DNA of 49,076 nt from Clostridia bacterium. Its GTDB lineage: Bacteria > Bacillota > Clostridia > Christensenellales > Aristaeellaceae. Shown piece by piece: positions 8,992 to 16,865 of the stretch. Location of the stretch: assembly GCA_017508975.1 (NCBI GenBank), contig JAFWQU010000009.1:1-49076 (forward strand), in the 5' to 3' direction. The notes under the pieces were generated by a model that was not told where the DNA came from, ran no database searches, and saw only the letters and a list, made by a program, of their open reading frames with translations. A program made the position numbers and the translations under genes. Each line of letters opens with the position of its first letter. The first letter of the stretch is position 1.

Positions 8992-9186
8992 TTAGCAGCC
9001 CGGATAGCCTGCGCCTAAGCAAGCGTTTTCGCCATCTTCCACCTTTGCGTAGACCATGTTGCAAGCCCAACAATTCTGGTTGTTACCAGCATTGTCGTTC
9101 TTGGGGCCGCCTTTAGGGTTGGAAGCAATCACGGTATCCGCCACAAAAATGTCTACAAACAGTCTGGGAGCTTCGTACTTTTTCAT
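8992..9186 (-). CDS. Small Cys-rich peptide next to the radical SAM gene (candidate RiPP precursor 1)
   Basis: The 64-residue peptide starts MKKYEAPRLF, with an AAAGGAGA ribosome site 8 nt upstream, and lies 41 nt downstream of the radical SAM gene on the same strand. The N-terminal half (MKKYEAPRLFVDIFVADTVI) has the leader-like look common in small Clostridia peptides beside SPASM enzymes. It is followed by a Gly/Asn-rich linker with GG at 26-27 and a C-terminal core with Cys39, Cys42 (NCWAC), Cys56 and Cys64 as the last residue. The first peptide gene after a PqqD/radical SAM pair is usually the substrate, so this is the best precursor candidate. The modification type cannot be told from sequence. 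Confidence 0.75.
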   Translation of the reverse strand: MKKYEAPRLFVDIFVADTVIASNPKGGPKNDNAGNNQNCWACNMVYAKVEDGENACLGAGYPGC

Positions 9187-9227
9187 CGGAATCGTCTCCT
9201 TTCTTCATGCCGGGAAAGGGAATGGGC

Positions 9228-10379
9228 TCAGACACAGGATGGTGCCTGAGGAGTCTCAGTACCGCCTTGCCGCGCCCGGTAAATTCGCAGCAGGTAGGTA
9301 TACTGACAGGTGTATGGGTCAGGCTCGTGGGGGGAGCCTGTTCCTTCAAACCGCCGGGCGGCACAGTTGTGCAGACAGTCGGGCGCCATGCTGCACGCCT
9401 GGCAGGCCGCGGGGCGGCGAAAGGTCTCGTCCTGTTCGGCTTTGATCTGCGCCCACGCAGCCTCGAAGCCGATGTCGAAAGGATTCACGTTGTGCCGGCC
9501 GTTCATGGAGATGCAGGTTCCCATCTCGCCGTTCCAGTAGATGGCACAGCCGGTATGGGATCCGATGCAGGAATCCGGTTCAGGTTCCAGCGCTTCCTCC
9601 GGTGCCGTGGGCATCCGGAAGTGTGCCAGTTTCTTCTCCAGCTCCTTTGCGTTCTCCATTGCCAGGGCAACTTCCTCCGGCGGATGGCAGGCTACACAGG
9701 CTCGTTCCGCGGGGGACAGCCTGCTCTGCAATGCGTCTGAGAAGGACAGATCCCGCTGATGCCCTGTTATGTCAGTGATCAGAGTATAAGATAATCCTAA
9801 CTCTTGACACAACCTTCCGACCTTCGGATAATCCAGCACATTCTGCCGGATCATGGTGAAGTTGAGTCCGACAGGTGCGCCGATGGATTGGAAGAAACGA
9901 ATGTTCTCCAATACCTTGTCCAGACCCTTCGGATCTCCGGTGACAGCCGCGTACGTCTCGCTGCTGCCGCCATAGAGCGTGATGCCAACGGTGCGAGGCG
10001 GATACCGCCGGAATGTCTCCCGGATAGTCTCCGTGTACGCACCGGCATTGCTCATGACTGTGATGAGAAAGCCCATTTGATTGAGCTCCTCATACAACTC
10101 CGTGAAGCGCGGATATTGCGTACACTCTCCGCCGGTGAGCGTGAGATAGAGCACGCCGGCCTCACGCATCTGTCTGGCCATATCCAGCCACTCTTCCACC
10201 GTGCGCAGTCTTCCGTAGGGCTTTGCCTGGGCATCGCTCATGCGGACATAGCACATTCGGCAGTGGAAATTGCAGCGGTAGGTCAGCTCCATCGTGCAGC
10301 TCAGCGGCCGACGCTGCTGAATGGCCCGCAGCTGAATCCTGTCAGATATCCTGCTCAGGTCCCATTGCTTCTCGATCAT
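9228..10379 (-). CDS. Radical SAM/SPASM peptide-modifying enzyme
   Basis: The 383-residue protein has the radical SAM cluster motif CNFHCRMC (Cys36, Cys40, Cys43) and a GGE-type SAM-binding strand (LTLTGGECTQYP). A C-terminal SPASM/twitch domain carries many cysteines (CIGSHTGC, GTC, CQAC, DCLHNC, YTC) for auxiliary iron-sulfur clusters. This architecture is typical of enzymes that modify ribosomal peptides (thioether, epimer, carbon-carbon or carbon-oxygen links). Its ATG overlaps the stop of the PqqD-like gene by 4 nt, and a candidate precursor follows. The specific reaction is unknown, and I do not assign it to a named subfamily. Confidence 0.88.
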   Translation of the reverse strand: MIEKQWDLSRISDRIQLRAIQQRRPLSCTMELTYRCNFHCRMCYVRMSDAQAKPYGRLRTVEEWLDMARQMREAGVLYLTLTGGECTQYPRFTELYEELNQMGFLITVMSNAGAYTETIRETFRRYPPRTVGITLYGGSSETYAAVTGDPKGLDKVLENIRFFQSIGAPVGLNFTMIRQNVLDYPKVGRLCQELGLSYTLITDITGHQRDLSFSDALQSRLSPAERACVACHPPEEVALAMENAKELEKKLAHFRMPTAPEEALEPEPDSCIGSHTGCAIYWNGEMGTCISMNGRHNVNPFDIGFEAAWAQIKAEQDETFRRPAACQACSMAPDCLHNCAARRFEGTGSPHEPDPYTCQYTYLLRIYRARQGGTETPQAPSCV

Positions 10380-10642
10380 TCAGCGATCAGCGCCTTTTCG
10401 CGGAGGCTGGACAGGAACGCGTCCACGTCTGCTTCGGCCGTGTGAGTATCGACGTCGTACTCACTCACCAGGCGCTCCACAAGCTGATCGCGCTCCGCTC
10501 CGTCTTCCAGGATGCGCCACAGGAACGCACCTGTCTCGTTCAGACTCATGATCTGGTTGGGCGCGTAGTTCTCGTCACCGATTCCGATTATGACGTGAAT
10601 GTCCACGACCTTCCGGAGCATGTAACCGGGCTTAATCTTCAT
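10376..10642 (-). CDS. PqqD-like RiPP recognition element protein
   Basis: The 88-residue protein starts MKIKPGYMLRKVV and contains the typical PqqD-family stretch (DENYAPNQIMSLNETGAFLWRIL with a later LVSEYDVD). This is the winged-helix fold that binds leader peptides and presents them to radical SAM enzymes. It overlaps the upstream peptidase gene (ATGA) and the downstream radical SAM gene (ATGA) by 4 nt each, so the three are translationally coupled. Membership in the family is clear; which of the two nearby peptides it binds is inferred from adjacency only. Confidence 0.88.
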   Translation of the reverse strand: MKIKPGYMLRKVVDIHVIIGIGDENYAPNQIMSLNETGAFLWRILEDGAERDQLVERLVSEYDVDTHTAEADVDAFLSSLREKALIAE

Positions 10643-11157
10643 CCGCGCTCTCCTTTCCTGTGATCAGATCCCGCGCGGCGGAAGGGCTTCACCAGCCACC
10701 CCACTGCCCTTCGTATATTGATACGAGGGACAGACAGAGCTGTCACCACCCGGGCGTACATTTTCATGAAAAATTTTTCGCAGGAGATTTTCCGACCTCC
10801 CCGGTCCACCCAGCGGACTACTCCGACCACCTGGTTCAGCGGCAAATCCCGGTCCAGGTACCACTGATTGTCCCCTGCCATGGTGAACCGGTCTCCCTGA
10901 ATCCGGATGACCCGGTGCAGGGCGTAGCGGCCGTTCCGCCGGTCGAAGAGTACGATGTCCCCGGGACGGATTCTGCCGGGAGGCTCAATGATCACCCCGT
11001 CCCGCAGATGACGCAGCAGCGGCTGCATGCTGGTGCCCGTCACCCGGACATAGGCCTGACCATTCTCCGCGAGTTTCTCCCGCACCAAGGCAAAGTAGGT
11101 CTCCGTCGGGAGAACCTGGAGCGGTCCTTTCCGGCCGGAACTAGAAAGTTTTTCCAC
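10639..11157 (-). CDS. SipW-like S24/S26 family peptidase
   Basis: The protein has about 172 residues from the GTG at 11157. Longer in-frame starts (TTG 11199, ATG 11172) coincide with the -35 and -10 boxes of a strong promoter and so are unlikely; the start remains uncertain. The S26 signature GTSMQPLLRHLRDGV carries the nucleophilic Ser. It is followed by GDIVLFDRRNGRYALHRVI, where His replaces the usual Lys (a Ser/His arrangement as in SipW and ER-type signal peptidases), and by the AGDN box. The C-terminal hydrophobic stretch (ARVVTALSVP) is short. Such a peptidase at the head of a PqqD/radical SAM operon suggests leader removal, which is inference. It might alternatively be a truncated, non-membrane regulator-type S24 protein. 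Confidence 0.8.
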   Translation of the reverse strand: MEKLSSSGRKGPLQVLPTETYFALVREKLAENGQAYVRVTGTSMQPLLRHLRDGVIIEPPGRIRPGDIVLFDRRNGRYALHRVIRIQGDRFTMAGDNQWYLDRDLPLNQVVGVVRWVDRGGRKISCEKFFMKMYARVVTALSVPRINIRRAVGWLVKPFRRAGSDHRKGERG

Positions 11158-11170
11158 TTTCTCATTCTTC

Positions 11171-11199
11171 ATTATATTCGCAACCCATCTGTTCGTCAA
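11171..11199 (-). promoter_or_regulatory. Sigma-A promoter of the peptidase-PqqD-radical SAM operon
   Basis: The -35 TTGACG (11199-11194) and -10 TATAAT (11176-11171) are separated by 17 bp on the minus strand. This near-consensus promoter overlaps the longest possible start of the peptidase ORF and argues for a downstream start. Confidence 0.8.
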
Positions 11200-11261
11200 G
11201 ACTTATCCGATTTGAATTTCTACAAATTTACATAAGGCTGAAAATTGGAAATCCGGCTTCT

Positions 11262-11738
11262 CTACGCCTCATGCACCAGTTTCCCGGTCATGTGCTCCGG
11301 TGTCAATGCGAACATCCGGGTCACGGGGCCGGAGCGGTCGATCTCCCGGCGGATATAGTCCTCGTCCGAAGTGAACTTGCGGCTGAGCTCCGCGGCGATC
11401 CGGAAGATGGTCTCGCGGTCCTCGATGAACGCGACTCTGCCGAACACGATCACGGATTTGATATACAGCGCCCAGTCCCCCTCGCGGCGGAAGCCCTGGT
11501 CGCAGACACAGAAGGAGGCTTTGTCGTGGCGTTCCAGGGCGTCGAGCTTGTGGCCTGCTTTTCCGCTGTGGAAATAGAGCTTGCCGTCCGCCTCACAGTA
11601 ATAGTGGTTGAGGGGCATCCCGTAGGGATAGCCGTCGTCCCCCAGAACGGACAGAACGCCGCGGGGTTCCTCCTTCAGAATGCGGATGCACTCGTCGGGG
11701 GAGAGCTGCTGTTTCTGCCGGAGCATTTCTCGGAACAT
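11262..11738 (-). CDS. Pyridoxamine 5'-phosphate oxidase-like flavin-binding protein (NimA type)
   Basis: The 158-residue protein has the FMN-binding split-barrel pattern of the PPOX/NimA group: RGVLSVLGDDGYPYGMPLNHYY near the N-terminus, LYFHSGKAGHKLDAL in the middle, and VIVFGRVAFIEDRE further on. Related proteins bind FMN or heme and include 5-nitroimidazole reductases, but many have no assigned substrate. An AAGGAGG site lies 8 nt before the ATG. It stands alone on the minus strand, separated from the next upstream gene by a dispersed repeat. Confidence 0.85.
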   Translation of the reverse strand: MFREMLRQKQQLSPDECIRILKEEPRGVLSVLGDDGYPYGMPLNHYYCEADGKLYFHSGKAGHKLDALERHDKASFCVCDQGFRREGDWALYIKSVIVFGRVAFIEDRETIFRIAAELSRKFTSDEDYIRREIDRSGPVTRMFALTPEHMTGKLVHEA

Positions 11739-11790
11739 GGATGGTCCTCCTTGGATGGGTCTATTTGGGAATGCGGGACTTTGGATGAGG

Positions 11791-11866
11791 GAATTTCGCG
11801 CCTGCGGGCGCGACCAGGGCTTTCCGATCGCCCTGGACCTTCGGGATGCGAATTGTTCTTACTTGA
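11791..11866 (-). repeat. Dispersed palindromic element, copy b (short core)
   Basis: Minus-orientation copy of the short core (CCAGGGCGATCGGAAAGCCCTGG, CGCGCC-GGCGCG hairpin) with one recognisable end (TCTTACTTGA, reversed). It lies just 3' of the GNAT gene and in the same orientation. Confidence 0.85.
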
Positions 11867-11878
11867 CGTTTTGATGGA

Positions 11879-12331
11879 TTAAGAGTTGGATGATTGCGTA
11901 ATGGATTTCTCCATCCGGATACAGCGGAAGGTGACGCCGTCGACGGGGGTTCCGCAGATTGTGTAACCCTGTTGGAGATAGAAATCGACCTTGTTGTCGC
12001 GGCTTTCTACGACGGTGCTGGAAAAACCCTGCTCGGCGGCCCACTGCTCGCATGCGCGGACGACGCGGGTGCCGATGCCCTGATGGCGGTACTCGGGGAG
12101 GACGACCACCCGGCCGATCATCACGGATTTGCCGTCCAGCGGGTACATCCGCGCCGTGGCGACGGGAAAACCGTCGTCGGTCATCACGATGTACTGCGTC
12201 TCCGGCGTGTCATGCTCGTCGAATTCCTCCCGGAGCGGGATGTGGTGCTTTTTGGCCATCGCCTGAATGCGGACGTAATAAGCCCCGGCCTGCTGCCAGG
12301 TCTCTGTGGCGCGGAGCAGCTGCAGGCTCAC
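11879..12331 (-). CDS. GNAT-family N-acetyltransferase
   Basis: The 150-residue protein has the acetyl-CoA-binding signature VVVLPEYRHQGIGTRVVRACEQWA and the C-terminal strand FYLQQGYTICG. I chose the GTG at 12331 because it overlaps the stop of the upstream Gfo/Idh gene (GTGA), a usual sign of translational coupling; longer in-frame starts fall inside that gene. The substrate is unknown. It is the last gene of the dehydrogenase-MFS-Gfo/Idh run. Confidence 0.85.
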   Translation of the reverse strand: MSLQLLRATETWQQAGAYYVRIQAMAKKHHIPLREEFDEHDTPETQYIVMTDDGFPVATARMYPLDGKSVMIGRVVVLPEYRHQGIGTRVVRACEQWAAEQGFSSTVVESRDNKVDFYLQQGYTICGTPVDGVTFRCIRMEKSITQSSNS

Positions 12332-13311
12332 GGATTGCGCTCCCAGTAACCGATCGCGTTCATGATCCGGTCCATGACGCGCGCGTTCCTCAGGGAGAAA
12401 TCCCTGCTCACGTGAGTCATCTCGAACCCCAGAATGCAGCGGCTCAGCTGCTCGACCTCCAGCATGTAGTTGTTGGGAACGGTGACGGTCTTCTGCAGCC
12501 GGACGCCATCCCGGACCAGATAATACGGGATCTCCCCGCACTGGTTGAACTCCACCGGGGAGACGATCTCGCCCTCCGTTCCGAAAATATGGAAGCGGTC
12601 CAGCCGGCCGTGGGGGAGAAGCATGCCGCAGTTCAGGTTCGCCACGGCGCCGCTGTCGTACAGGAGCAGCGCGGAGGTGTACAGGTCGATCTGTTTCTCG
12701 GAGAACTGCGCGTTCGCCAGCACGGTGTCCGGCTCCTTCTCCAACAGCCACAGCGCGGTGCTCACGTCATAGCAGCCGAGGTCGAACAGCGCGCCGCCGC
12801 AGGTCTCCCGCCGGAGGCGGATGTCCGTGTCCGGGCGCCGGCCGGTGATGAACGCGGACTCCAGATAGCGGACCTCACCGATTGAGCCGAAGCGCAGCTC
12901 GTCCTTGATGGCCTGCATGAAGGGGCTGTGGAGGTAGGCGAAGGCCTCCATCAGGAGCATGCTGTTCTCGCCGGCGACCCGGAACATTTCCGCCGCCTGT
13001 GCCTCGGAGATGGCCAGCGGTTTCTCGCAGAGTACATGCTTCTTGGCTTTCAGGGCCTTGATCGTCCACTCGCAGTGGAGGTGGTTCGGCAGGGGAATAT
13101 AGACCGCCTCGACCTCCGGGTCGGCCAGCAGCTCGTCGTAGCTGCCGTACGCTTTCCGGAATCCAAAGGTCTCCTGATAGGCCCTGGCTTTCTCGATGCT
13201 CCGCCCCGCGATGGCGGTCAGCTCACAGTGCACCGCCTGCTGCATGCCCGGGATTGTCTGCCCGCGAGCGATATCCGCCGTGCCCAGCACGCCCCAATGA
13301 ATTTTTCTCAT
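12328..13311 (-). CDS. Gfo/Idh/MocA-family NAD(P)-dependent oxidoreductase
   Basis: The 327-residue protein begins with a Rossmann fold (WGVLGTADIARGQTIPGM). It has the family's EKP motif (KKHVLCEKPLAISEAQAAEM), whose Lys is catalytic, and a C-terminal alpha/beta sheet domain. The family oxidises or reduces sugars, cyclitols or trans-dihydrodiols with NAD(P); the substrate here is unknown. The ATG follows AGGAGGCTT. It lies 75 bp after the frameshifted MFS gene, and both may serve uptake and oxidation of the same sugar-like compound (inference). Confidence 0.9.
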   Translation of the reverse strand: MRKIHWGVLGTADIARGQTIPGMQQAVHCELTAIAGRSIEKARAYQETFGFRKAYGSYDELLADPEVEAVYIPLPNHLHCEWTIKALKAKKHVLCEKPLAISEAQAAEMFRVAGENSMLLMEAFAYLHSPFMQAIKDELRFGSIGEVRYLESAFITGRRPDTDIRLRRETCGGALFDLGCYDVSTALWLLEKEPDTVLANAQFSEKQIDLYTSALLLYDSGAVANLNCGMLLPHGRLDRFHIFGTEGEIVSPVEFNQCGEIPYYLVRDGVRLQKTVTVPNNYMLEVEQLSRCILGFEMTHVSRDFSLRNARVMDRIMNAIGYWERNP

Positions 13312-13386
13312 GGTTGAAGCCTCCTTCCTTCAGTTCCGCCGGACTTTTCAGGGCCATTCCCTTGCCTGAGTGGCATCAGGGATGAA

Positions 13387-14587
13387 TCATGTCTTTTGCT
13401 TTCCGGGTACTTTGATCGTCGCGGCGTAGGCGCTGTTGCACAGGCCGAGAACGGCCGAGAGGACGAAAAGCGTCTCGATGCCCAGCGTTTTCCAGATCCA
13501 TCCGCCGAAGAGCGCGATGAAGATCGTGATCAGATGGTTGACGGACACGCCGGTGGAGATCGTGGCCCGCACCTCGTCCGGCGTGTCCGAGATGTCCTGC
13601 ACGTAGACGTTCGACGCCATGGACGCCAGGGAGATGATCGAGTCCAGAATATAGTTCAGACAGCAGACGATGAAAGCGATGTGCATCGGGAAGATGTGGT
13701 GCGCGAACCCGTAGAAGAAGCACACGACGACCAGAATCAGCGTGTCCGCGATCATCACGGTCTTGTAGCCGATGCGGTCGATGATCTTTCCCACGAAGGG
13801 CGAGGAGAAGAAACCGCAAATGGAGGAGACGGCGAACAGCGTGCTGATCACCATGGCGTCCGCTCCGTAGAACAGAACCAGCACATAGGGGCCGAAGGTG
13901 AAGAACACCTGCTTGCGGGCGCCGTAGAAGACCTCCAGCATATAGTACTTCGTGTATTTCTTCCGGAAGTAGAAGCGGCGCTTGTGCTCGTCCGGCGCGC
14001 TGGAGCCCCTGATCCGCAGGCTGGAGAGAAAGCCCAGGCCGATGATGGCCGCGCTGACGGCGAACACGATGCGGTACACCTCCGGCGAGGCCTTGACCAG
14101 GAAAAACGTGCCGATGATGATCAGATAGCCCGCCAGCGTGCCGATCTGCTGGGCGGCGTTCTGGAACCCCAGCGCCTCGCCGTTGCGCCCCTCACGGGCA
14201 TACTGGAGGGACAGCGTGTTCCGCATGCCGAGCTGCATGTGGTCCCCCAGGGAGTAGACGAAGATGCAGAGGATGACCAGCACACGGCTGGCAGGCACTA
14301 GCGCCTGCGCCGCCATGCCGGAGAGCATGAACAGCGCGCCCAGCTTGTAGATGCGCTCCGCGGAGAACATGTACAGCACCGCCAGAATGAAGATCAGCAG
14401 CAGTCCGGGCAGCTCCCGGAAAAACTCGGAGACCCCCCTTGTCAAACCCGGACATGCCCACGATCTCCGCCAGGTAGTTGTCGATGACGCCCTTGTACAG
14501 GCCGTAGGCGAGGCCGAAGGTGATGATCGACAGAAAGAACGCCCGGTACTTCGATTCCGGTTTGAAAGCCGCCTCTAATCGTTTCAT
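13387..14587 (-). pseudogene. MFS transporter gene with a single-base frameshift
   Basis: The frame starting at ATG 14587 (MKRLEAAFKPESKYRAFF, then ITFGLAYGLYKGVIDNYLAE) is that of an MFS first helix. It breaks at a run of six C/G (14433-14438). The protein continues in the next frame as VSEFFRELPGLLLIFILAV through about 11 further helices to 13387. One base fewer in the run would give a single protein of about 400 residues. It may be a true inactivation, a phase-variable tract or an assembly error. The gene lies 15 bp after the alcohol dehydrogenase gene and ahead of Gfo/Idh. The cargo is unknown; the family is the sugar/drug MFS type. Confidence 0.78.
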
Positions 14588-14602
14588 GCGGATGACCGTC
14601 CT

Positions 14603-15781
14603 TTAGCGGCTGGCCCGGAAGATGGCCAGCATATCCTCCTCGCGGAGCAGTTTCGCGGAACCCTTGGCGCCGTTCACGCCGACGGCGCACTTGTGGGCCA
14701 TTGTGGCCAGATCCTCCTCCGTCGCGTTGACGCCGAGCTCCCGCAGGTTGGTGGGCATGTGGATCCTCCGGAAGAAATCCTCCAGGGCTTCGATGCCCTT
14801 CAGCGCGATCTCCTCGTCCGTGCCCTCGGGGGCGATCCCCATGACGTTGACCGCGAACTGCCGGAACCGCGGCAGGCAGTCTCCGCAGACATACCGCGCC
14901 CAGCTGCCCCAGAGGGCGGCGAGGCCGGCGCCGTGCGCCACGTCGTAGAGGCCGCCCAGCTCGTGCTCCAGCTTGTGGGTCATCCAGTCGCCGCCGTCGT
15001 TCCCGCAGCCCGTGAGGCCGTTGTGCGACAGGCTTCCCGCCCACATGACCTCCGCCCGGGCGTCGTAATTCTGCGGATCCCGGGCCAGAATCTCGGCGTT
15101 CTTCATGACGGTGCGGAGCAGGCCCTCCGCCAGCGCGTCGGTGATCTCCATGTTCCCACCGTTGGTGAAATAGCGCTCCAGGGTGTGCATCAGGATATCG
15201 GTGCAGCCGCAGGCGGTCTGGTAGTCCGGCAGCGTCATGGTCAGCTCCGGGTTCATGATCGCGAACTTCGGCCGGCCGTAGTCGCTGCTGTAGCCGCGCT
15301 TGACCAGCCCCTCCTCCTTGGTGATGACGGAGGAGTCGCTCATCTCGCTGCCCGTGGCGGCGATGGTCAGGATCACGCCCAGCGGGAGACAGCCGGTTGC
15401 CTTGCGCTTGTAGTCGTAGAAATCCCAGACATCGCCCTCGTTGGCCATGCCGTACCCGATCGCTTTCGCGGAGTCGATGGCGCTGCCGCCGCCGACCGCC
15501 AGCAGGAAATCGACGCCCTCTTTTCTGCAGAGCTCGATGCCCTGATAGACCAGCCCCAGGCGCGGATTCGGGACCGCGCCGCCGAGGGTGACATAGGCGA
15601 TCCCTGCCGCGTCCAGCGTGTCTGTCACCTTTTTGAGGAGTCCGGAGCGGACCACACTGCCGCCGCCGTAGTGGATCAGCACCTTCGTGCCGCCATAGGT
15701 GCGGATCAGCTCGGCGACCTTCGATTCCGTGCCCTTGCCAAAGACCACCTGGGTGGGTGTATAATACTGAAAACCAAACAT
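14603..15781 (-). CDS. Iron-containing alcohol dehydrogenase (butanol dehydrogenase/YqhD type)
   Basis: The 392-residue group III dehydrogenase starts MFGFQYYTPTQVVFGKG. I took the ATG at 15781 because GGAGG sits just upstream; the longer in-frame start lies in the promoter region. The nucleotide-binding loop is VGGGSAIDSAKAI. The metal ligands are expected at the Asp in CTDILMHTLER, the His in that stretch, the His in HKLEHELGGLYDVAHGAGLAAL and the later His. The sequence is closest in type to BdhA/YqhD enzymes that reduce aldehydes with NAD(P)H. It heads a minus-strand run with its own promoter. Confidence 0.9.
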   Translation of the reverse strand: MFGFQYYTPTQVVFGKGTESKVAELIRTYGGTKVLIHYGGGSVVRSGLLKKVTDTLDAAGIAYVTLGGAVPNPRLGLVYQGIELCRKEGVDFLLAVGGGSAIDSAKAIGYGMANEGDVWDFYDYKRKATGCLPLGVILTIAATGSEMSDSSVITKEEGLVKRGYSSDYGRPKFAIMNPELTMTLPDYQTACGCTDILMHTLERYFTNGGNMEITDALAEGLLRTVMKNAEILARDPQNYDARAEVMWAGSLSHNGLTGCGNDGGDWMTHKLEHELGGLYDVAHGAGLAALWGSWARYVCGDCLPRFRQFAVNVMGIAPEGTDEEIALKGIEALEDFFRRIHMPTNLRELGVNATEEDLATMAHKCAVGVNGAKGSAKLLREEDMLAIFRASR

Positions 15782-15818
15782 TTCGAAACCTCCTGTCCTG
15801 ATGGTACATACTGCTCCC

Positions 15819-15848
15819 ATATTAGAGCGCAGGGGAAGGATCCGTCAA
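15819..15848 (-). promoter_or_regulatory. Promoter of the alcohol dehydrogenase run
   Basis: On the minus strand -35 TTGACG (15848-15843) and -10 TAATAT (15824-15819) are separated by 18 bp, 38 bp upstream of the chosen ATG. Confidence 0.6.
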
Positions 15849-15874
15849 GACTTTTTGCTGTTCAATTCGGCGGA

Positions 15875-15913
15875 AAAACAGCAAAAAACAGCAAAAAACA
15901 GCGCAGGGCGCTG
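15875..15913 (-). terminator. Intrinsic terminator of the HprK-like gene
   Basis: On the minus strand CAGCGC-CCT-GCGCTG (15913-15899) is followed at once by TTTTTT, GC and a second TTTTTT in tandem 8-bp units. It lies 41 bp beyond the HprK-like stop codon. Confidence 0.8.
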
Positions 15914-15954
15914 TCCTGGCCCTACGCCGCGGGACGTGAAATCCATCTGCGGTT

Positions 15955-16665
15955 TCACGTCTGGTCTTCCTTCATCGCGTTGTAGCTGAGCTCCGCCGCG
16001 CTCGGGTCCATGTTGCAGCCCAGGCGGTAGAAGCGCAGCTCCAGCCGGTCGAGCAGAACCAGCGTCCGGTCCAGCGCGGCCGGGCTGGCGGGACGGTAGG
16101 TCTGCTGCAGAAGCATCGGCAGCGCTTCCGACTTTGTGATCAGCCGGATCCGGTTCTCCGCGGAGCGCTCAAGGATGCAGAGGGCCTGCAGCGGTACGGC
16201 GATATTGGTGCTCAGGCGGTGCTTGCCGTCCCAGGGCGTGCCGTAGACGGTCGCCTTTCCGTCCGGATGCACCCGGATCAGCGGCTTGTCATCGTTGACC
16301 ATGACGGCCCTGTCGCCCAGCATCCGCCGCCAGAGCCGCGTGTGGGTGCTTTTGCCGGTGCCGCTGGCGGCCGTGAAGAGATATGCCGTCCCGTCCACGG
16401 CGATGGTGGAGCCGTGGAACAGAAAGACATTGTACTCCGGCATCCTCTCGGCGATCCTGCGATAGACGGCCAGGGTTTCCAGGTAGGCGTCCGCGAACCC
16501 GGGGCGCTCGGCGAGAGCGCGCTCGCGGTCGAGATCCGCCTGTACGGTCTCCACCGCAAAACCCGGCGCCGCGTCCGTCCTGTAATCGGCGCAGAGGGCA
16601 TGAACGGATGGATGCAGGGAGGTGATCCGGACGTTGACATCCGCGAAACGATAGGTGTCTGTCAT
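15955..16665 (-). CDS. Intact HPr-kinase-like (HprK-fold) protein
   Basis: The 236-residue protein starts MTDTYRFADV; I took the ATG at 16665 because GGAGCG precedes it. Residues 95-107 hold a P-loop (LFTAASGTGKST, Lys105) followed by VMVNDDKPLI, the acidic pair typical of HprK-like kinases, and YGTPWDGK. Family members of this size occur beside PqqD proteins and in lasso-peptide clusters, where some phosphorylate precursor peptides. It has its own promoter and terminator and no peptide gene beside it. A decayed homologue sits in the RiPP cluster at 8211-8983, so this copy may serve that cluster in trans (inference). Its substrate is unknown. Confidence 0.85.
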   Translation of the reverse strand: MTDTYRFADVNVRITSLHPSVHALCADYRTDAAPGFAVETVQADLDRERALAERPGFADAYLETLAVYRRIAERMPEYNVFLFHGSTIAVDGTAYLFTAASGTGKSTHTRLWRRMLGDRAVMVNDDKPLIRVHPDGKATVYGTPWDGKHRLSTNIAVPLQALCILERSAENRIRLITKSEALPMLLQQTYRPASPAALDRTLVLLDRLELRFYRLGCNMDPSAAELSYNAMKEDQT

Positions 16666-16705
16666 TTTGCGCTCCGTTGAAAAGCAGTTATTTGAAACCG
16701 CTTCC

Positions 16706-16734
16706 AGTATAGCATGTTCGGGGCGGGATGACAA
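16706..16734 (-). promoter_or_regulatory. Promoter of the HprK-like gene
   Basis: The minus-strand -35 TTGTCA (16734-16729) and -10 TATACT (16711-16706) have a 17-bp spacer, 40 bp upstream of the ATG. Confidence 0.7.
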
Positions 16735-16775
16735 GGAACAGGGATGCCCCTCTTTCAGAATCAGCAGATCCGCGC

Positions 16776-16805
16776 TTGACAGATCAACAGGTCGCTTGTT
16801 ATAAT
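16776..16805 (+). promoter_or_regulatory. Promoter of the TetR gene
   Basis: A perfect -35 TTGACA (16776-16781) and -10 TATAAT (16800-16805) lie 18 bp apart, 60 bp before the TetR start codon. Confidence 0.8.
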
Positions 16806-16814
16806 TACACATGG

Positions 16815-16836
16815 TGCGCAACAGATGATGCGCAAC
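16815..16836 (+). promoter_or_regulatory. Possible TetR operator (paired TGCGCAAC)
   Basis: TGCGCAAC occurs at 16815-16822 and 16829-16836, just downstream of the TetR promoter near the start of transcription. Each contains the palindrome TGCGCA. Autoregulation by the TetR protein is inferred from position only. Confidence 0.4.
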
Positions 16837-16865
16837 GGCCTGCTACGGAGAAAGGATGGAGCCGC

